Positions 54,933 to 63,847 of a stretch of DNA of 64,000 bases are shown in pieces. The translations under genes and the position numbers were made by a program. The DNA is taken from positions 868,001 through 932,000 of the forward strand of contig CP032508.2 in assembly GCA_009497875.2 (NCBI GenBank), written 5' to 3'. Below the pieces are notes generated by a model, which was not told where the DNA came from, ran no database searches, and saw only the letters and a list, made by a program, of their open reading frames with translations. Positions within the stretch are counted from its first letter, which is position 1, and each line of letters starts with the position of its first letter. This DNA is from a gamma proteobacterium SS-5 (GTDB lineage Bacteria; Pseudomonadota; Gammaproteobacteria; Chromatiales; Chromatiaceae).

Positions 54933-56210
54933 ATGGTTAGGTTTTTATTTGCGGTTGCATTAGTGCTGAGCTTTAAATCAATTCATGCAGGCGAATTAGA
55001 AGATATAAAGGCATGCTCTGAAGCTGCAAAAGTAACTGCCAACGTGTCATTAGAAATTACTTCTGCAATGTGGACGCCAAATATATTCAGCCCAAACACT
55101 GTAAAGTGGTCAAATGCCTACTGCGAAGTCAAGAATGATGCGACTGTATTTCACCTCACTGTAGATGGTAAGCGGCATATTATCGAAGGTTTTTATGGAG
55201 TACCGGCAAAGAATCTCATGTTGGAAATTGATCGGATTGGCGATCACACAATAGAAGAACTTCGCAAACGCATAAAAATTATTGAGACCGCTCGTAACTC
55301 ATCTATGCTGCTTCTTAAATCACCAAATCCAAAGCTAGAACAGATCAAGTCTCAATTTGAAGCCAAAGTAGAAAAGGTGCTAAATGATGGTGGAGTTGAG
55401 TTTGTTAAGGAGCGCATGGTAGCCGATAAGGCTAAGCAAGAAGAAGCACAACGGCTTGAAAGGGAGAGAACTGCTGCGCGTGCGGAGGCGGATAAATTGA
55501 GGAAGGAGCGCATTGCAGTTGAGAAGGCTAAGCAAGAAGAAGCGCAACGGCTTGAAAGGGAGAGAACTGCTGCGCGTGCGGAGGCGGATAAACTGAGGGA
55601 GCAAAGAGAGTCAGAAAAGAGCAAAGAGTCAGCATGGATGAATCGTGGAAAACAGGCGGTGAAGGAAAAATTGAGAGATCCAAGTTCAGCTAAATTCAGA
55701 AATGTTTATTTTCATAGAGGTTCCGACAATGTCCCTATGACTTGCGGCGAAGTTAGCTCTAAAAACAGTTTTGGCGGGTATGGTGATTATCAGAAGTTCA
55801 TGTCTGCCGGGGAATCTGACCTTACATTTCTCGAAGAGCAATTCAAAGATTATAATGAATTTGTCAAACTCTGGAACAAGTTTTGCGCCACACCTCGGCA
55901 GCAGACAGGTGATTCAAAAGTACAAAAAGATGATGGGATATTAATACCTCGTAGCGTTTCAGGTGACAAAGGAAAATATTTTCTCATCGAGAAGACGAGA
56001 AGCGGAGACATTGTCCGTGTTTTACATAAGCGCGAGGGTGTAGACAGTGTTGTATACACTATAACTGAAACAAACTGCGCCACTATGAAAATGCGTGAAA
56101 TAGGCTATAGCGAGCAATCACCATCTAAAATCAAAGAAGACCCAACAAAGTGGTTCGAATTACTGCCTGGCTCAAGCAAAAGTGATCTTGCTAATTTTGT
56201 TTGCAAGTAA
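54933..56210 (+). CDS. Periplasmic coiled-coil protein with duplicated 32-residue repeat (unknown)
   Basis: 425 residues from ATG 54933, five bases after AGGTGG. A signal peptide (FLFAVALVLSFKSIHAG) indicates export. Residues about 160-235 are a charged coiled coil containing two nearly identical 32-residue units (KQEEAQRLERERTAARAEAD), encoded by a 96-bp tandem duplication from about 55429. The next part (KEKLRDPSSAKFRNVYF, CGEVSSKNSFGGYGDYQKF) resembles a small domain seen in many exported proteins of unknown role. AT-rich. Stands alone on the plus strand. Confidence 0.75.
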   Translation: MVRFLFAVALVLSFKSIHAGELEDIKACSEAAKVTANVSLEITSAMWTPNIFSPNTVKWSNAYCEVKNDATVFHLTVDGKRHIIEGFYGVPAKNLMLEIDRIGDHTIEELRKRIKIIETARNSSMLLLKSPNPKLEQIKSQFEAKVEKVLNDGGVEFVKERMVADKAKQEEAQRLERERTAARAEADKLRKERIAVEKAKQEEAQRLERERTAARAEADKLREQRESEKSKESAWMNRGKQAVKEKLRDPSSAKFRNVYFHRGSDNVPMTCGEVSSKNSFGGYGDYQKFMSAGESDLTFLEEQFKDYNEFVKLWNKFCATPRQQTGDSKVQKDDGILIPRSVSGDKGKYFLIEKTRSGDIVRVLHKREGVDSVVYTITETNCATMKMREIGYSEQSPSKIKEDPTKWFELLPGSSKSDLANFVCK

Positions 56211-56329
56211 TGATAGCCTGATTGTATAAGGGCCGTCAGTTATAAAACAAGAGCATTGCTGATCTATAGGATTATTGGATAAGTTGTTTTACTTTATTTC
56301 TATACCACATCCACGCAAGTTGGCTTTAG

Positions 56330-56707
56330 TCATCTAAGTCTATCTAGACTAAGTATTGACCATTTTTTTGTGAATACAGAATCGCCCATAGTTGTGCTTG
56401 TGAACTTCCATCCATGATCAGAAACCCAGTTTAATAGTGCAGGCCCACCTCTGAACATTCCTTCAGAATCAGTAATCGCATAGAGTTCATCAAAATTTGG
56501 TTTTATTTTTCTAGCAATCTCTACATTTATATTTATCATTCCTCCTTTTCGCAATGATTCTAAAATAACCGGAATTTCAGATATCTCCGAATCTCGATCC
56601 TCAATCTTAACAATTAGGATGCGATAAGAACTATCTATTGCGGCATCGTAAAAGAAAAACATGTTAACCAATAACAGTAAAACAAGCGCATACCAGAGTC
56701 TGTTCAT
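56330..56707 (-). CDS. Membrane-anchored hypothetical protein
   Basis: 125 residues with a single N-terminal helix (WYALVLLLLVNMFFFYDAAI) and a soluble domain outside the membrane, ending KKWSILSLDRLR. GAGGG lies upstream of the ATG. AT-rich like its neighbours. Family not recognised. It is 56 bp from the MORN-repeat gene on the same strand and may form a unit with it. Confidence 0.7.
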   Translation of the reverse strand: MNRLWYALVLLLLVNMFFFYDAAIDSSYRILIVKIEDRDSEISEIPVILESLRKGGMININVEIARKIKPNFDELYAITDSEGMFRGGPALLNWVSDHGWKFTSTTMGDSVFTKKWSILSLDRLR

Positions 56708-56763
56708 TATTTACCCTCTTTCTCAACTCAACAAATCAGCCGATCAAATTCAGGAAAATTTAT

Positions 56764-57621
56764 TCAGTTACACTTTATCCTATCGCTACATATACTCCGA
56801 CATCTGCGTGCCTCCACATGATTACCTCCAGGGCATGATGCTCTGCAGGTTTCTCTTTGAGCCAAACAAATTTGCTTGTGCCGCTTTGCTTCCAGTTCTC
56901 TTTGTCTTCGCTCCTCCTCCCGCTTGCTATTGCTGAGTCGCTCCTCCTCTTGCTCTTTCTGCATTATTTTTTGGTCGATAGCCTGGCTAGTCTGATCAAT
57001 TAGAGTCTGCATTTCGGAAGAGACCTGATTAAGCTCCTTCCTCATTTCATCTTCTTCGTTAGTTTTATAAGCTAGCAACACATCAAAGCATGCTGATTTG
57101 CTATCACATTTACCAATGAATTTGTTTGACCAAAACAGGCCTGTCCGCTCATAGTAATTGCCTTTCCAGATACCCCCGTCTTCATCATTCATCTCTCTCT
57201 TACGGAATTCAGCAAGCGGTATTTTTTCGGACCCAAATCCCATTTTGAAACCTTTTTTGAAAGTCCCCTCAAAAACAATTCCATTGGCCCATGTGTATTT
57301 TCCTTGGCCGGTACGCTGACCATTTAGCCAATCGCCTTCATAGATATCGCCAGGCCAGTCGGAGTTTTCCCCCCAAATATATTTTCCTCTTCCATGTTGT
57401 ACACCGGCCTTGAATGAACCCTCGTACTCGTCTCTTCCTCGTGCCACTCCTACTCCATCGGCCAAGCCGTTTTTACAGTCACCACTATAGAACTCCCCAT
57501 TATCCGGATCGTTCACTTTGCAGTCAAGCAGGCCTGCAGAGTATGAATTTGAAGTCATTATTATGAGGTATAGCACTATAAGTGCCATTCCAATATGTCG
57601 AGAATTAATGCTAAATTTCAT
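56764..57621 (-). CDS. Exported MORN-repeat protein with coiled coil
   Basis: 285 residues from ATG 57619-57621, with AGGAG upstream. A signal-like helix is followed by MORN-type repeats (EYEGSFKAGVQHGRGKYIWG, IYEGDWLNGQRTGQGKYTWA, FEGTFKKGFKMGFGSE). The C-terminus is a glutamate/arginine coiled coil ending in a cysteine cluster (CLAQRETCRASCPGG, CRSICSDRIKC) that may form disulfides. MORN repeats usually mediate binding to membranes or proteins. Function unknown. Confidence 0.8.
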   Translation of the reverse strand: MKFSINSRHIGMALIVLYLIIMTSNSYSAGLLDCKVNDPDNGEFYSGDCKNGLADGVGVARGRDEYEGSFKAGVQHGRGKYIWGENSDWPGDIYEGDWLNGQRTGQGKYTWANGIVFEGTFKKGFKMGFGSEKIPLAEFRKREMNDEDGGIWKGNYYERTGLFWSNKFIGKCDSKSACFDVLLAYKTNEEDEMRKELNQVSSEMQTLIDQTSQAIDQKIMQKEQEEERLSNSKREEERRQRELEAKRHKQICLAQRETCRASCPGGNHVEARRCRSICSDRIKCN

Positions 57622-58274
57622 GCGCGATCTCCTGTGTATTCTTTTGGCTGTCGACAATTTGTAAGCGCCGCCGCCAGCTCCACCAGGGCTGCCAGTCCCC
57701 TTGAGGGCTGAGAATTGATTGAGCTCCCTGAGTTTTGGCGCTGTGGCAGCACGTCCGGGCTACTTGCTTCATAACGCCGGATTCAAGTCGCAATTACCCC
57801 ACGCAGGGCGTTGCCAGAGTCATGTCGCCCGGTACTTCAGTTACTCGCGGAGCCGCCATTGGCCTGCTCGTCCTACAAGGCCTAGGCAGATGTCTAGGCT
57901 TCGCGGCCGAGGAGGTTGGTGTAGAGTTGCTTGACGAAATCTGCTGTTGCCATTGAGTCTATTTCCATTTTTAGCGTGAGGTTTGGCGGTAGCTTACCAA
58001 TCTAAAGTAGCTCGGAGCGTCACCGACTATACATCGTGTTGAATCAGTCGTCTGTAGGCCTTCGCCTACAGGGCTGTAAGCCTAGGCCTACATGGCACAG
58101 AATGTTTTTATGCTGGAAAAATGAAACTTATGGTCGATAGGGTAGGTCAGTCCCCGAAAACTCGGTGGCCGTAATACCGAGCCTGCTTCCGAACCAAGGT
58201 CCGAAAGGCTTGGAGATGGATGTATATGAGGAGTGTGCCCGTATCCGAGCTAAGTGCTTGTAGAAGAAGGTGAA
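57622..58274. other. Right end of element B, without a supported gene
   Basis: About 650 bp. It includes a long inverted repeat at 58054-58091 and, from about 58170, sequence homologous to the flanks at 43975-44080 and 35755-38467 (with GGAGATGGATG and ATCCGAGCTAAGTG). ACCGA/CCGAA motifs near 58170-58205 repeat those at the left ends of elements A and B. Confidence 0.6.
58054..58091. repeat. Imperfect 38-bp palindrome
   Basis: GTAGGCCTTCGCCTACAGGG at the left mirrors CTGTAAGCCTAGGCCTAC at the right. It can fold into a hairpin but has no T run. Confidence 0.55.
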
Positions 58275-58364
58275 TGGCGGAGAAGGTGGGATTCGAACCC
58301 ACGGAACTCTTGCGAGTTCACCTGATTTCGAGTCAGGCCCGTTCGACCACTCCGGCACCTCTCC
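58275..58364 (-). tRNA. tRNA-Ser (CGA)
   Basis: 90 nt on the minus strand. Acceptor GGAGAGG/CTTCTCC (one G-U), GCCA end, anticodon loop CTCGAAA (CGA), long variable arm and T stem GTGGG/CCCAC. It is the right boundary of the tRNA-Ser island; its 3' 61 bases recur at 38468-38528 with one change. Confidence 0.96.
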
Positions 58365-58402
58365 AATAGGTCTCCCACCGGGCATTGCACCAAGGCGGGC
58401 AA

Positions 58403-58433
58403 GAAAAAAGGCCTGACAGCGAGCTGCAAGCCT
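58403..58433 (-). terminator. Hairpin with T run between tRNA-Asn and tRNA-Ser
   Basis: Minus strand AAGGCTTGCAGC-TC-GCTGTCAGGCCTT, an imperfect stem followed by TTTTC. The corresponding place between the duplicated tRNA sequences at 44213 also holds a hairpin. Confidence 0.5.
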
Positions 58434-58444
58434 TCTTCTGTGTC

Positions 58445-58520
58445 TGGCTCCCCGGGACGGGCTCGAACCGCCGACCTAGTGATTAACAGTCACCCGCTCT
58501 ACCGACTGAGCTACCGGGGA
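58445..58520 (-). tRNA. tRNA-Asn (GUU), attachment target
   Basis: 76 nt on the minus strand. Acceptor TCCCCGG/CCGGGGA with GCCA, D arm, anticodon loop CTGTTAA (GTT) and T arm GGCGGTTCGAGCCCGTC. All arms pair. Its 3' 47 bases are repeated exactly at 44250-44296 and 40691-40737, marking it as an integration site. Confidence 0.97.
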
Positions 58521-58551
58521 AAAGAAGGCGGCATTATATAGGGCTTCGGCT

Positions 58552-59745
58552 TTATGTCAACCGCGTGAAGGCCTTTTCAACCCGGTCCAGGGCCTTTTCC
58601 AGGTTGTCCATGCTGGTGGCGATGGACAGGCGGATGTGGCCTGGGGTGCCGAAGGCGGAGCCGGGAATCAGGGCCACGCCGGCCTTTTCGATCAGGTATT
58701 CGGCCAGGGCCAGGTCGTCCTTGATGCTGGGGATGTTGTCTATCGCCTCTTGTACGCTGGGGAAGCAGTAGAAGGTGCCGTCCGAGGGCTGGCAGTTGAA
58801 GCCGGGGATCCGGTTGAGGCGTTCGACCACGTAGTCGTGGCGTTGTTTGAAGTGGACGATCATTTCGCCGATGCACTCCTGCGGCCCCTCCAGGGCGGCC
58901 TGGGCCGCCACCTGGGAGATGGAGGTGGGGTTGGAGGTGCTTTGCGACTGGATCTTGGTCATGGCCTTGATGATTTCCAGCGGGCCGGCGGCATAGCCGA
59001 TGCGCCAGCCGGTCATGGAGTAGGCCTTGGAGACGCCGTTGAGTACCAGGGTGCGGTCCTTCAGCGCAGGGCAGGCGTTGAGGATGTTGACGAAGGGTGC
59101 ATCGCCCCAGCGGATGTGCTCGTACATGTCGTCGGTGGCGATGAGCACACGCGGGTGTTCCAGCAGTACCTCACCCAGGGCGAGCAGTTCCTGCTTGCTG
59201 TAGGCCATGCCCGAGGGGTTGGAGGGGCTGTTGATGACGAACAGTCGGGTGTTGTGGCTGATCACGGCACGCAGTTGTTGCGGGCTGATCTTGTAGCGCT
59301 GGGCGGGGCCGGTTTGTATGTACACGGGGGCGGCACCGGCCAGCAGGCACATATCCGGGTAGGATACCCAATAGGGCGAGGGGATGATCACCTCGTCGCC
59401 GGGGTTGAACAGGGCCTGGGCCATGTTGAAGAAGCTTTGCTTGCCACCGCAGGAGACCAGTATTTCTTCTGGCTTGTAGTCCAGCCCGTTGTCGCGCTTG
59501 AATTTATCTGCCACCGCCTGTTTGAGTTGCGGGGTGCCGGCCACGGCGGTGTATTTGGTGAAGCCGTCGTTGATGGCCTGGATGGCGGCCTGTTTGATAT
59601 GCTGCGGGGTGTCGAAGTCCGGTTCACCGGCACCCAGGCCGATGACATCCTGACCGGCGGCGCGCATTTCCGCAGCACGGGCGGTGATCGCCAGGGTGGG
59701 CGAGGGTTTGATGGTGGTTACGCGCTGCGATAGCCTGATGGTCAT
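58552..59745 (-). CDS. aspC: Aspartate aminotransferase, class I (Ib type)
   Basis: 397 residues, the normal length. It transfers the amino group between aspartate and 2-oxoglutarate, using pyridoxal phosphate. Motifs: GAGEPDFDTP, SPYWVSYPDM, the cofactor tyrosine/asparagine region SPSNPSG, the lysine motif NGVSKAYSMTGWRIGY and the substrate arginine in GHIRLSIATS. These features fit the Ib subgroup, in which some members also accept prephenate. It lies upstream of tRNA-Asn on the same strand and diverges from uvrB. Confidence 0.94.
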   Translation of the reverse strand: MTIRLSQRVTTIKPSPTLAITARAAEMRAAGQDVIGLGAGEPDFDTPQHIKQAAIQAINDGFTKYTAVAGTPQLKQAVADKFKRDNGLDYKPEEILVSCGGKQSFFNMAQALFNPGDEVIIPSPYWVSYPDMCLLAGAAPVYIQTGPAQRYKISPQQLRAVISHNTRLFVINSPSNPSGMAYSKQELLALGEVLLEHPRVLIATDDMYEHIRWGDAPFVNILNACPALKDRTLVLNGVSKAYSMTGWRIGYAAGPLEIIKAMTKIQSQSTSNPTSISQVAAQAALEGPQECIGEMIVHFKQRHDYVVERLNRIPGFNCQPSDGTFYCFPSVQEAIDNIPSIKDDLALAEYLIEKAGVALIPGSAFGTPGHIRLSIATSMDNLEKALDRVEKAFTRLT

Positions 59746-59880
59746 TAGATGATCCCGCTTGCAATCAGGGGGCTGCTTGCCCCGGAAAATTAACGTCTGC
59801 TGAGGGGCGCTTAAATCGGCACCTCTGTCTGTTCAGCCCTGCATAATAGCCCAAGACAACTGGCGAGCAGTATAAGGTTC
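59746..59880. promoter_or_regulatory. Divergent promoter region aspC/uvrB
   Basis: 135 bp between divergent starts. I looked for a LexA operator of the form CTGT-N8-ACAG before uvrB and did not find a clear one. No other site is assigned. Confidence 0.4.
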
Positions 59881-61887
59881 ATGACAAAAAAATTCGAGTT
59901 GGAAACCCTCTACCGGCCGGCCGGTGATCAGCCAGAGGCCATCGCCCGCCTGCTGGAGGGGTTGCAGGACGGCGAGGCGGGCATGACCCTGCTGGGTGTG
60001 ACCGGCTCGGGCAAGACCTTCACCATCGCCAACCTGATTGCCCAGACCCAGCGACCGACCCTGATCATGGCGCACAACAAGACCCTGGCGGCACAGCTCT
60101 ATGGCGAGTTCAAGGCCTATTTTCCCGACAACGCGGTGGAGTATTTCGTCTCCTATTATGATTATTACCAGCCGGAGGCCTATGTGCCGGCCTCGGATAC
60201 CTTCATCGAGAAGGACTCATCCATCAACGAGCACATCGAGCAGATGCGCCTGTCCGCCACCAAGGCCCTGCTGGAGCGGCCGGACAGCATCATCGTCGCC
60301 ACCGTCTCCTGTATCTACGGCCTGGGTGACCCGCGCCAGTACCTGAGCATGGTGCTGCATCTGGTGCGCGGCGATCGCTTAGATCAGCGCGCCATGCTGC
60401 GCCGCCTGGCGGAGCTGCAGTACACCCGCAACGAGGTTGAGTTGCACCGCGCCACCTACCGGGTACGCGGCGATGTCATCGATATCTACCCGGCGGAATC
60501 CGACGGCGAGGCGATCCGCGTTCAGCTGTTCGATGACGAGATCGAGGCCATCGCCGTGTTCGACCCCCTCACCGGCGAGGTGCTGCGCAAGGTGCCGCGC
60601 TACACCGTCTATCCCAAGAGCCATTATGTCACCCCACGCGAGACCATCCTGGAGGCCATAGAGCAGATCAAGGTCGAGCTGAAGCAGCGGCTGGACCAGC
60701 TGCGCGATCTGAACAAGCTGGTGGAGGCGCAGCGGCTGGAGCAACGTACCCGCTTCGACATCGAAATGATGCTGGAGCTGGGCTACTGCTCCGGGGTGGA
60801 GAACTACTCGCGCTATCTGTCCGGCCGCGCCGCCGGCGAGCCGCCGCCGACCCTGTTCGACTACCTGCCGGACAACGCCCTGCTGGTGATCGACGAAAGC
60901 CACGTCACCGTGCCGCAGATCGGCGGCATGTTCCGTGGCGACCGCTCGCGCAAGGAAACCCTGGTGGAATACGGCTTCCGCCTGCCCTCGGCGCTGGACA
61001 ACCGACCCATGCGCTTCGAGGAATTCGAGCGCCGTGCACCTCAAACCATTTATGTCAGCGCCACCCCGCGTGACTACGAAATCCAGCACTCCGGCGCCAT
61101 TGTCGAGCAGGTGGTGCGCCCCACCGGCCTGGTGGACCCGCAGATCGAGGTGCGCCCGGCGACCACCCAGGTGGACGATCTGCTCTCGGAAATCCACCAG
61201 CGTACCGCCCAGGGTGATCGCGTGCTGGTCACCACCCTGACCAAGCGCATGGCCGAGGATCTGACGGATTACCTGATGGAGCACGATGTCAAGGTGCGCT
61301 ATCTGCACTCGGACATAGATACGGTCGAACGGGTGGAGATCATCCGCGACCTGCGCCTGGGCGAGTTCGACGTGCTGGTGGGCATCAACCTGCTGCGCGA
61401 GGGCCTGGACATGCCCGAGGTCTCCCTGGTGGCGATATTGGATGCGGACAAGGAGGGCTTTCTGCGCTCCGAATCCTCACTCATCCAGACCATAGGCCGG
61501 GCGGCGCGCAATGTGCGAGGCAAGGCAATCCTCTATGCCGACAAAATCACAGGCTCGATGCAGCGGGCGATGGACGAAACCGAGCGCCGACGAAAGAAGC
61601 AGATCGCCCATAACCTGGCCCACAACATCACCCCCAAAAGCATACTGAAGAAGGTAACGGACATCATGGAGGGGGCCTATCCCGGTGCCCCCCTGCCAGC
61701 AAAAAAGTATGCCAAGGTGGCCGAGCAGGTCGCCCAATTCAAGGCCCTGAGCCCGGAACAGATGCACAAACGCATTCGACAACTAGAACAGGAGATGTAT
61801 GAGAAGGCGCGCAATCTGGAGTTTGAGCAGGCGGCTCGAATCCGTGATGAACTGCGTGAATTGCAGGCCAGCGGGCTATGGGTTTGA
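59881..61887 (+). CDS. uvrB: Excinuclease ABC subunit B
   Basis: 668 residues, full length. UvrB loads onto damaged DNA with UvrA and recruits UvrC in nucleotide excision repair. Visible: Walker [14 protein letters not shown], the damage-verifying hairpin [17 protein letters not shown] Walker B, helicase motifs ([22 protein letters not shown]) and a C-terminal UVR coiled coil ([20 protein letters not shown]). No obvious SOS box lies upstream. Single gene, followed by a plus-strand gene 135 bp later. Confidence 0.97.
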   Translation: MTKKFELETLYRPAGDQPEAIARLLEGLQDGEAGMTLLGVTGSGKTFTIANLIAQTQRPTLIMAHNKTLAAQLYGEFKAYFPDNAVEYFVSYYDYYQPEAYVPASDTFIEKDSSINEHIEQMRLSATKALLERPDSIIVATVSCIYGLGDPRQYLSMVLHLVRGDRLDQRAMLRRLAELQYTRNEVELHRATYRVRGDVIDIYPAESDGEAIRVQLFDDEIEAIAVFDPLTGEVLRKVPRYTVYPKSHYVTPRETILEAIEQIKVELKQRLDQLRDLNKLVEAQRLEQRTRFDIEMMLELGYCSGVENYSRYLSGRAAGEPPPTLFDYLPDNALLVIDESHVTVPQIGGMFRGDRSRKETLVEYGFRLPSALDNRPMRFEEFERRAPQTIYVSATPRDYEIQHSGAIVEQVVRPTGLVDPQIEVRPATTQVDDLLSEIHQRTAQGDRVLVTTLTKRMAEDLTDYLMEHDVKVRYLHSDIDTVERVEIIRDLRLGEFDVLVGINLLREGLDMPEVSLVAILDADKEGFLRSESSLIQTIGRAARNVRGKAILYADKITGSMQRAMDETERRRKKQIAHNLAHNITPKSILKKVTDIMEGAYPGAPLPAKKYAKVAEQVAQFKALSPEQMHKRIRQLEQEMYEKARNLEFEQAARIRDELRELQASGLWV

Positions 61888-62022
61888 GCGTGCCGAACGG
61901 GGCCCGGTCAGGCGGAACGGGCGGACAGCAAAATCAGCCCCAACAACACAATCGCACTTGTATATTGTAAAACTCATGTTATCCTAACGGCCGTTGGTAT
62001 AAACAGACAGGTGAAATCAAAC

Positions 62023-62445
62023 ATGAGTGAGACAATACAAGAGCTAAGCTCCGAAGAACTGTTCAAGCTGGCCGAGCAGCGCAAACAAGAAGAAGAGGCC
62101 AAACGCCAGGAGGCGGTAAAGCAACAAGTAGCCGAGGTCCGCGCCGAGATCCGCAAGCTGGATACCCAGTACCGCAAAGATCGTTTAGCGCTGGAAAATG
62201 AAATTGCCAAGCTCACCGGTAAGCCCGGCAGTTCAGGCAAGGGCCGAGGTAACAGCCGTTCTGCGGGCATCTCCTCCAAGATCGTTGATATCATTCGTGA
62301 GGCCGGTGAAATCAGCACCAAGGAGATCAACCAGAAGCTGCAAGAGGCCGGCTTCGAGGCCAAGAACCTATCCCAAAGCATGGCCTATCTGAAGAAGCGC
62401 GGTGAAGTAACCTCCATCAGTCACGGCATCTATAAACTGAGCTGA
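62023..62445 (+). CDS. Coiled-coil/winged-helix protein (unknown)
   Basis: 140 residues from ATG 62023; a GTG at 62011 is an alternative. Residues about 10-65 form a highly charged coiled coil (QRKQEEEAKRQEAVKQQVAE); a linker (GKPGSSGKGRGNSRSAG) precedes a winged-helix-like segment (IISSKI-type start, AGEISTKEINQKLQEAG, MAYLKKRGEVTSISHGIY). It looks like an oligomeric DNA-binding protein. It lacks the H-NS C-terminal motif. A strong terminator follows, so it is a single-gene unit. Confidence 0.75.
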   Translation: MSETIQELSSEELFKLAEQRKQEEEAKRQEAVKQQVAEVRAEIRKLDTQYRKDRLALENEIAKLTGKPGSSGKGRGNSRSAGISSKIVDIIREAGEISTKEINQKLQEAGFEAKNLSQSMAYLKKRGEVTSISHGIYKLS

Positions 62446-62471
62446 TTCTGGCCCCTGGATGTCCACTGGAA

Positions 62472-62494
62472 AGCCGCCTTCGGGCGGTTTTTTA
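62472..62494 (+). terminator. Rho-independent terminator
   Basis: AGCCGCC-TTCG-GGCGGT, a tight stem with a TTCG tetraloop, followed by six T. It ends the unit of the coiled-coil/winged-helix gene. Confidence 0.92.
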
Positions 62495-62536
62495 GTTTAC
62501 TGTGAAACTCGCGGCAGTGACTGGCCTGCCGTGCGG

Positions 62537-62620
62537 CATAGGGCGGGCCACGCCCGCCGCCAAGCCACAGCAATGAGGCTTGCCCCTGGCACGGGTACAG
62601 CGGCCACGGGCGGCCCCATG
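62537..62620. repeat. Dispersed palindromic repeat, copy C
   Basis: 84 bp from CATAGGGCGGGCCACGCCCG to CACGGGCGGCCCCATG, with inverted ends. Its left half is nearly the same as copy B (21971-22020, reverse) and its overall plan matches copy A (7219-7300). Confidence 0.8.
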
Positions 62621-62731
62621 CACTCCCACCCATCATGGAGCTGGCGGTTACTGTGAAATATCCGTGGCAACTCACGAGTCCTGACATGTTATGCGGTTGT
62701 TTCATTTTCTGGGGTCGCTCCAAGAGGTCAG

Positions 62732-63298
62732 ATGAGGTCCAATTCCATGCACTATCGCCTGCGCCAAGCCCAGCGTGTGCTGGATTCCGGTGGCATCATC
62801 GCCTACCCCACAGAGGCGGTGTATGGACTGGGTTGCAACCCGATCAGGGGGGATAGCGTGGCGCGCCTGCTGGCGCTCAAGCAACGCCCCTGGCGCAAGG
62901 GCCTGATCCTGGTCTGTGACCGCTTTGATCCCCTGCTGGACTGGATTGAACCCCTGCCGCCGGAGCAGATGGCCCCGCTGTTGGCCAGCTGGCCCGGCCC
63001 CCACACCTGGCTGCTGCAGGCCCAGCCCTGGGTACCGCGCTGGGTGCGCGGCCAGCATGACAGCCTGGCCGTGCGGGTCAGCGCCCACCCCCTGGTGGCG
63101 GCGCTCTGTCGCGGTTTCGGCGGCCCACTGATCTCCACCAGCGCCAACATCAGCAACCTGCCCCCGGCGCGCAGCCCGACCCAGGTGCGCTTGCAGTTTG
63201 CGCGGCGCATCGACTATCTGCTCAGCGGCCCGCTGGGTGGGCTGGCGCAGCCCACGCCGATCCGTGACGCCCGCAGCGGCCGGCAACTCAGGGGCTGA
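62732..63298 (+). CDS. tsaC: TsaC/YrdC-type threonylcarbamoyl-AMP synthase
   Basis: 188 residues with AGAGG before the ATG; an ATG five codons later is possible. It makes threonylcarbamoyl-AMP for the t6A modification of tRNAs reading ANN codons. Motifs: GGIIAYPTEAVYGLGCNP, the KxR region ALKQRPWRKGLILVC, WPGPHTW, AVRVSAHP and PLISTSANIS, all typical of TsaC/YrdC. The length matches the short TsaC form without the Sua5 domain. Confidence 0.93.
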   Translation: MRSNSMHYRLRQAQRVLDSGGIIAYPTEAVYGLGCNPIRGDSVARLLALKQRPWRKGLILVCDRFDPLLDWIEPLPPEQMAPLLASWPGPHTWLLQAQPWVPRWVRGQHDSLAVRVSAHPLVAALCRGFGGPLISTSANISNLPPARSPTQVRLQFARRIDYLLSGPLGGLAQPTPIRDARSGRQLRG

Positions 63299-63393
63299 TC
63301 GACAAACAGGCCCGCAACGCGCTACATTGCCCCTGTCAAGTACAGCCTAACCCAGCCCAGCGGAGAGCCCCATGTCCATCCGGAAACGCCAGC

Positions 63394-63648
63394 ATGGATG
63401 AAAAAACCCTCAAGGCCTTGATCGCCGCCGGGGCGGTCAAACGGGTGCATATCATTGCCAACGGCGGCCACTTCTACGTCAGGATCGACACCCCCAACGA
63501 TTCCTTCACCGCCCTGACCCTGAAGGGCACGGCCAAGATCTGGACCTCCCTGGACAGCGCCGCCAAGTGGATTCGCGCCTTGGGCCTGGGTAACGCCCGG
63601 CTGGATCTGGTCAACTGGCAGCCGGGCCAACGGGGCCTGGGGCTCTGA
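63394..63648 (+). CDS. Small hypothetical protein (ParC-like)
   Basis: 84 residues: MDEKTLKALIAAGAVKRVHI, then HFYVRIDTPNDSFTALTLKG and KIWTSLDSAAKWIRALGLGN. The pattern resembles small plasmid-partition-associated ParC-type proteins, but similarity is by eye and no partition genes are near. A nine-codon ORF at 63372 ends in ATGA-type overlap nearby and may be chance. A terminator follows 100 bp later. Confidence 0.65.
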   Translation: MDEKTLKALIAAGAVKRVHIIANGGHFYVRIDTPNDSFTALTLKGTAKIWTSLDSAAKWIRALGLGNARLDLVNWQPGQRGLGL

Positions 63649-63750
63649 ACTTTTGCCAACGACCCCGGTCTTATGCCATGAACGACGAGAGGAAAAGGCT
63701 GTCAGAACCCCCCGCTTGGACAGCCTGCTCCGGTTTGTGGAGCGAAGGTT

Positions 63751-63787
63751 GCCCCGGTACACCCCCCCAAGTACCGGGGCTTTTTTT
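63751..63787 (+). terminator. Rho-independent terminator
   Basis: GCCCCGGTAC and GTACCGGGGC form a perfect 10-bp stem around a C-rich ten-base loop, followed by seven T. It separates the small gene from the pyrophosphatase gene. Confidence 0.95.
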
Positions 63788-63847
63788 CTCTGGGCTCAAT
63801 GCAGGTTATGATGGGCCATCCCCATTACCCATGCAGCAGGAGACCCC

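Larger units (their letters stand above)
38468..58364. mobile_element. Composite island bounded by tRNA-Ser sequences
   Basis: The left boundary is a 61-base 3' fragment of tRNA-Ser(CGA) and the right boundary the complete tRNA-Ser at 58275-58364, differing at one base over the shared part. About 105 bp beyond the tRNA 3' end are also alike at both boundaries (35755-38467 without the IS21, and 58170-58274). The interior holds integrase genes, element-type genes and two further tRNA-Asn attachment repeats, so several integration events are stacked. Confidence 0.75.
44250..58491. mobile_element. Integrated element B, satellite-like, between tRNA-Asn repeats
   Basis: 14.2 kb bounded by the 47-bp direct repeats in fragment 44250-44296 and in the intact tRNA-Asn. 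It contains a complete tyrosine integrase, a small DNA-binding-like protein, a D5-type primase/helicase with iteron-like repeats on both sides, an ArdB-type antirestriction protein and varied AT-rich cargo. No capsid, tail or conjugation genes are present, so a P4-like satellite or small integrative element is the best description. Confidence 0.75.

Noticed and set aside
59746-59880. LexA (SOS) box before uvrB
   Set aside because: No CTGT-N8-ACAG match; CTGTCTGTTCAG and ACTGGCGAGCAGT do not fit the spacing.
62023-62445. H-NS family protein
   Set aside because: The N-terminal coiled coil is similar in style, but the C-terminus is winged-helix-like and lacks the H-NS DNA-binding loop.
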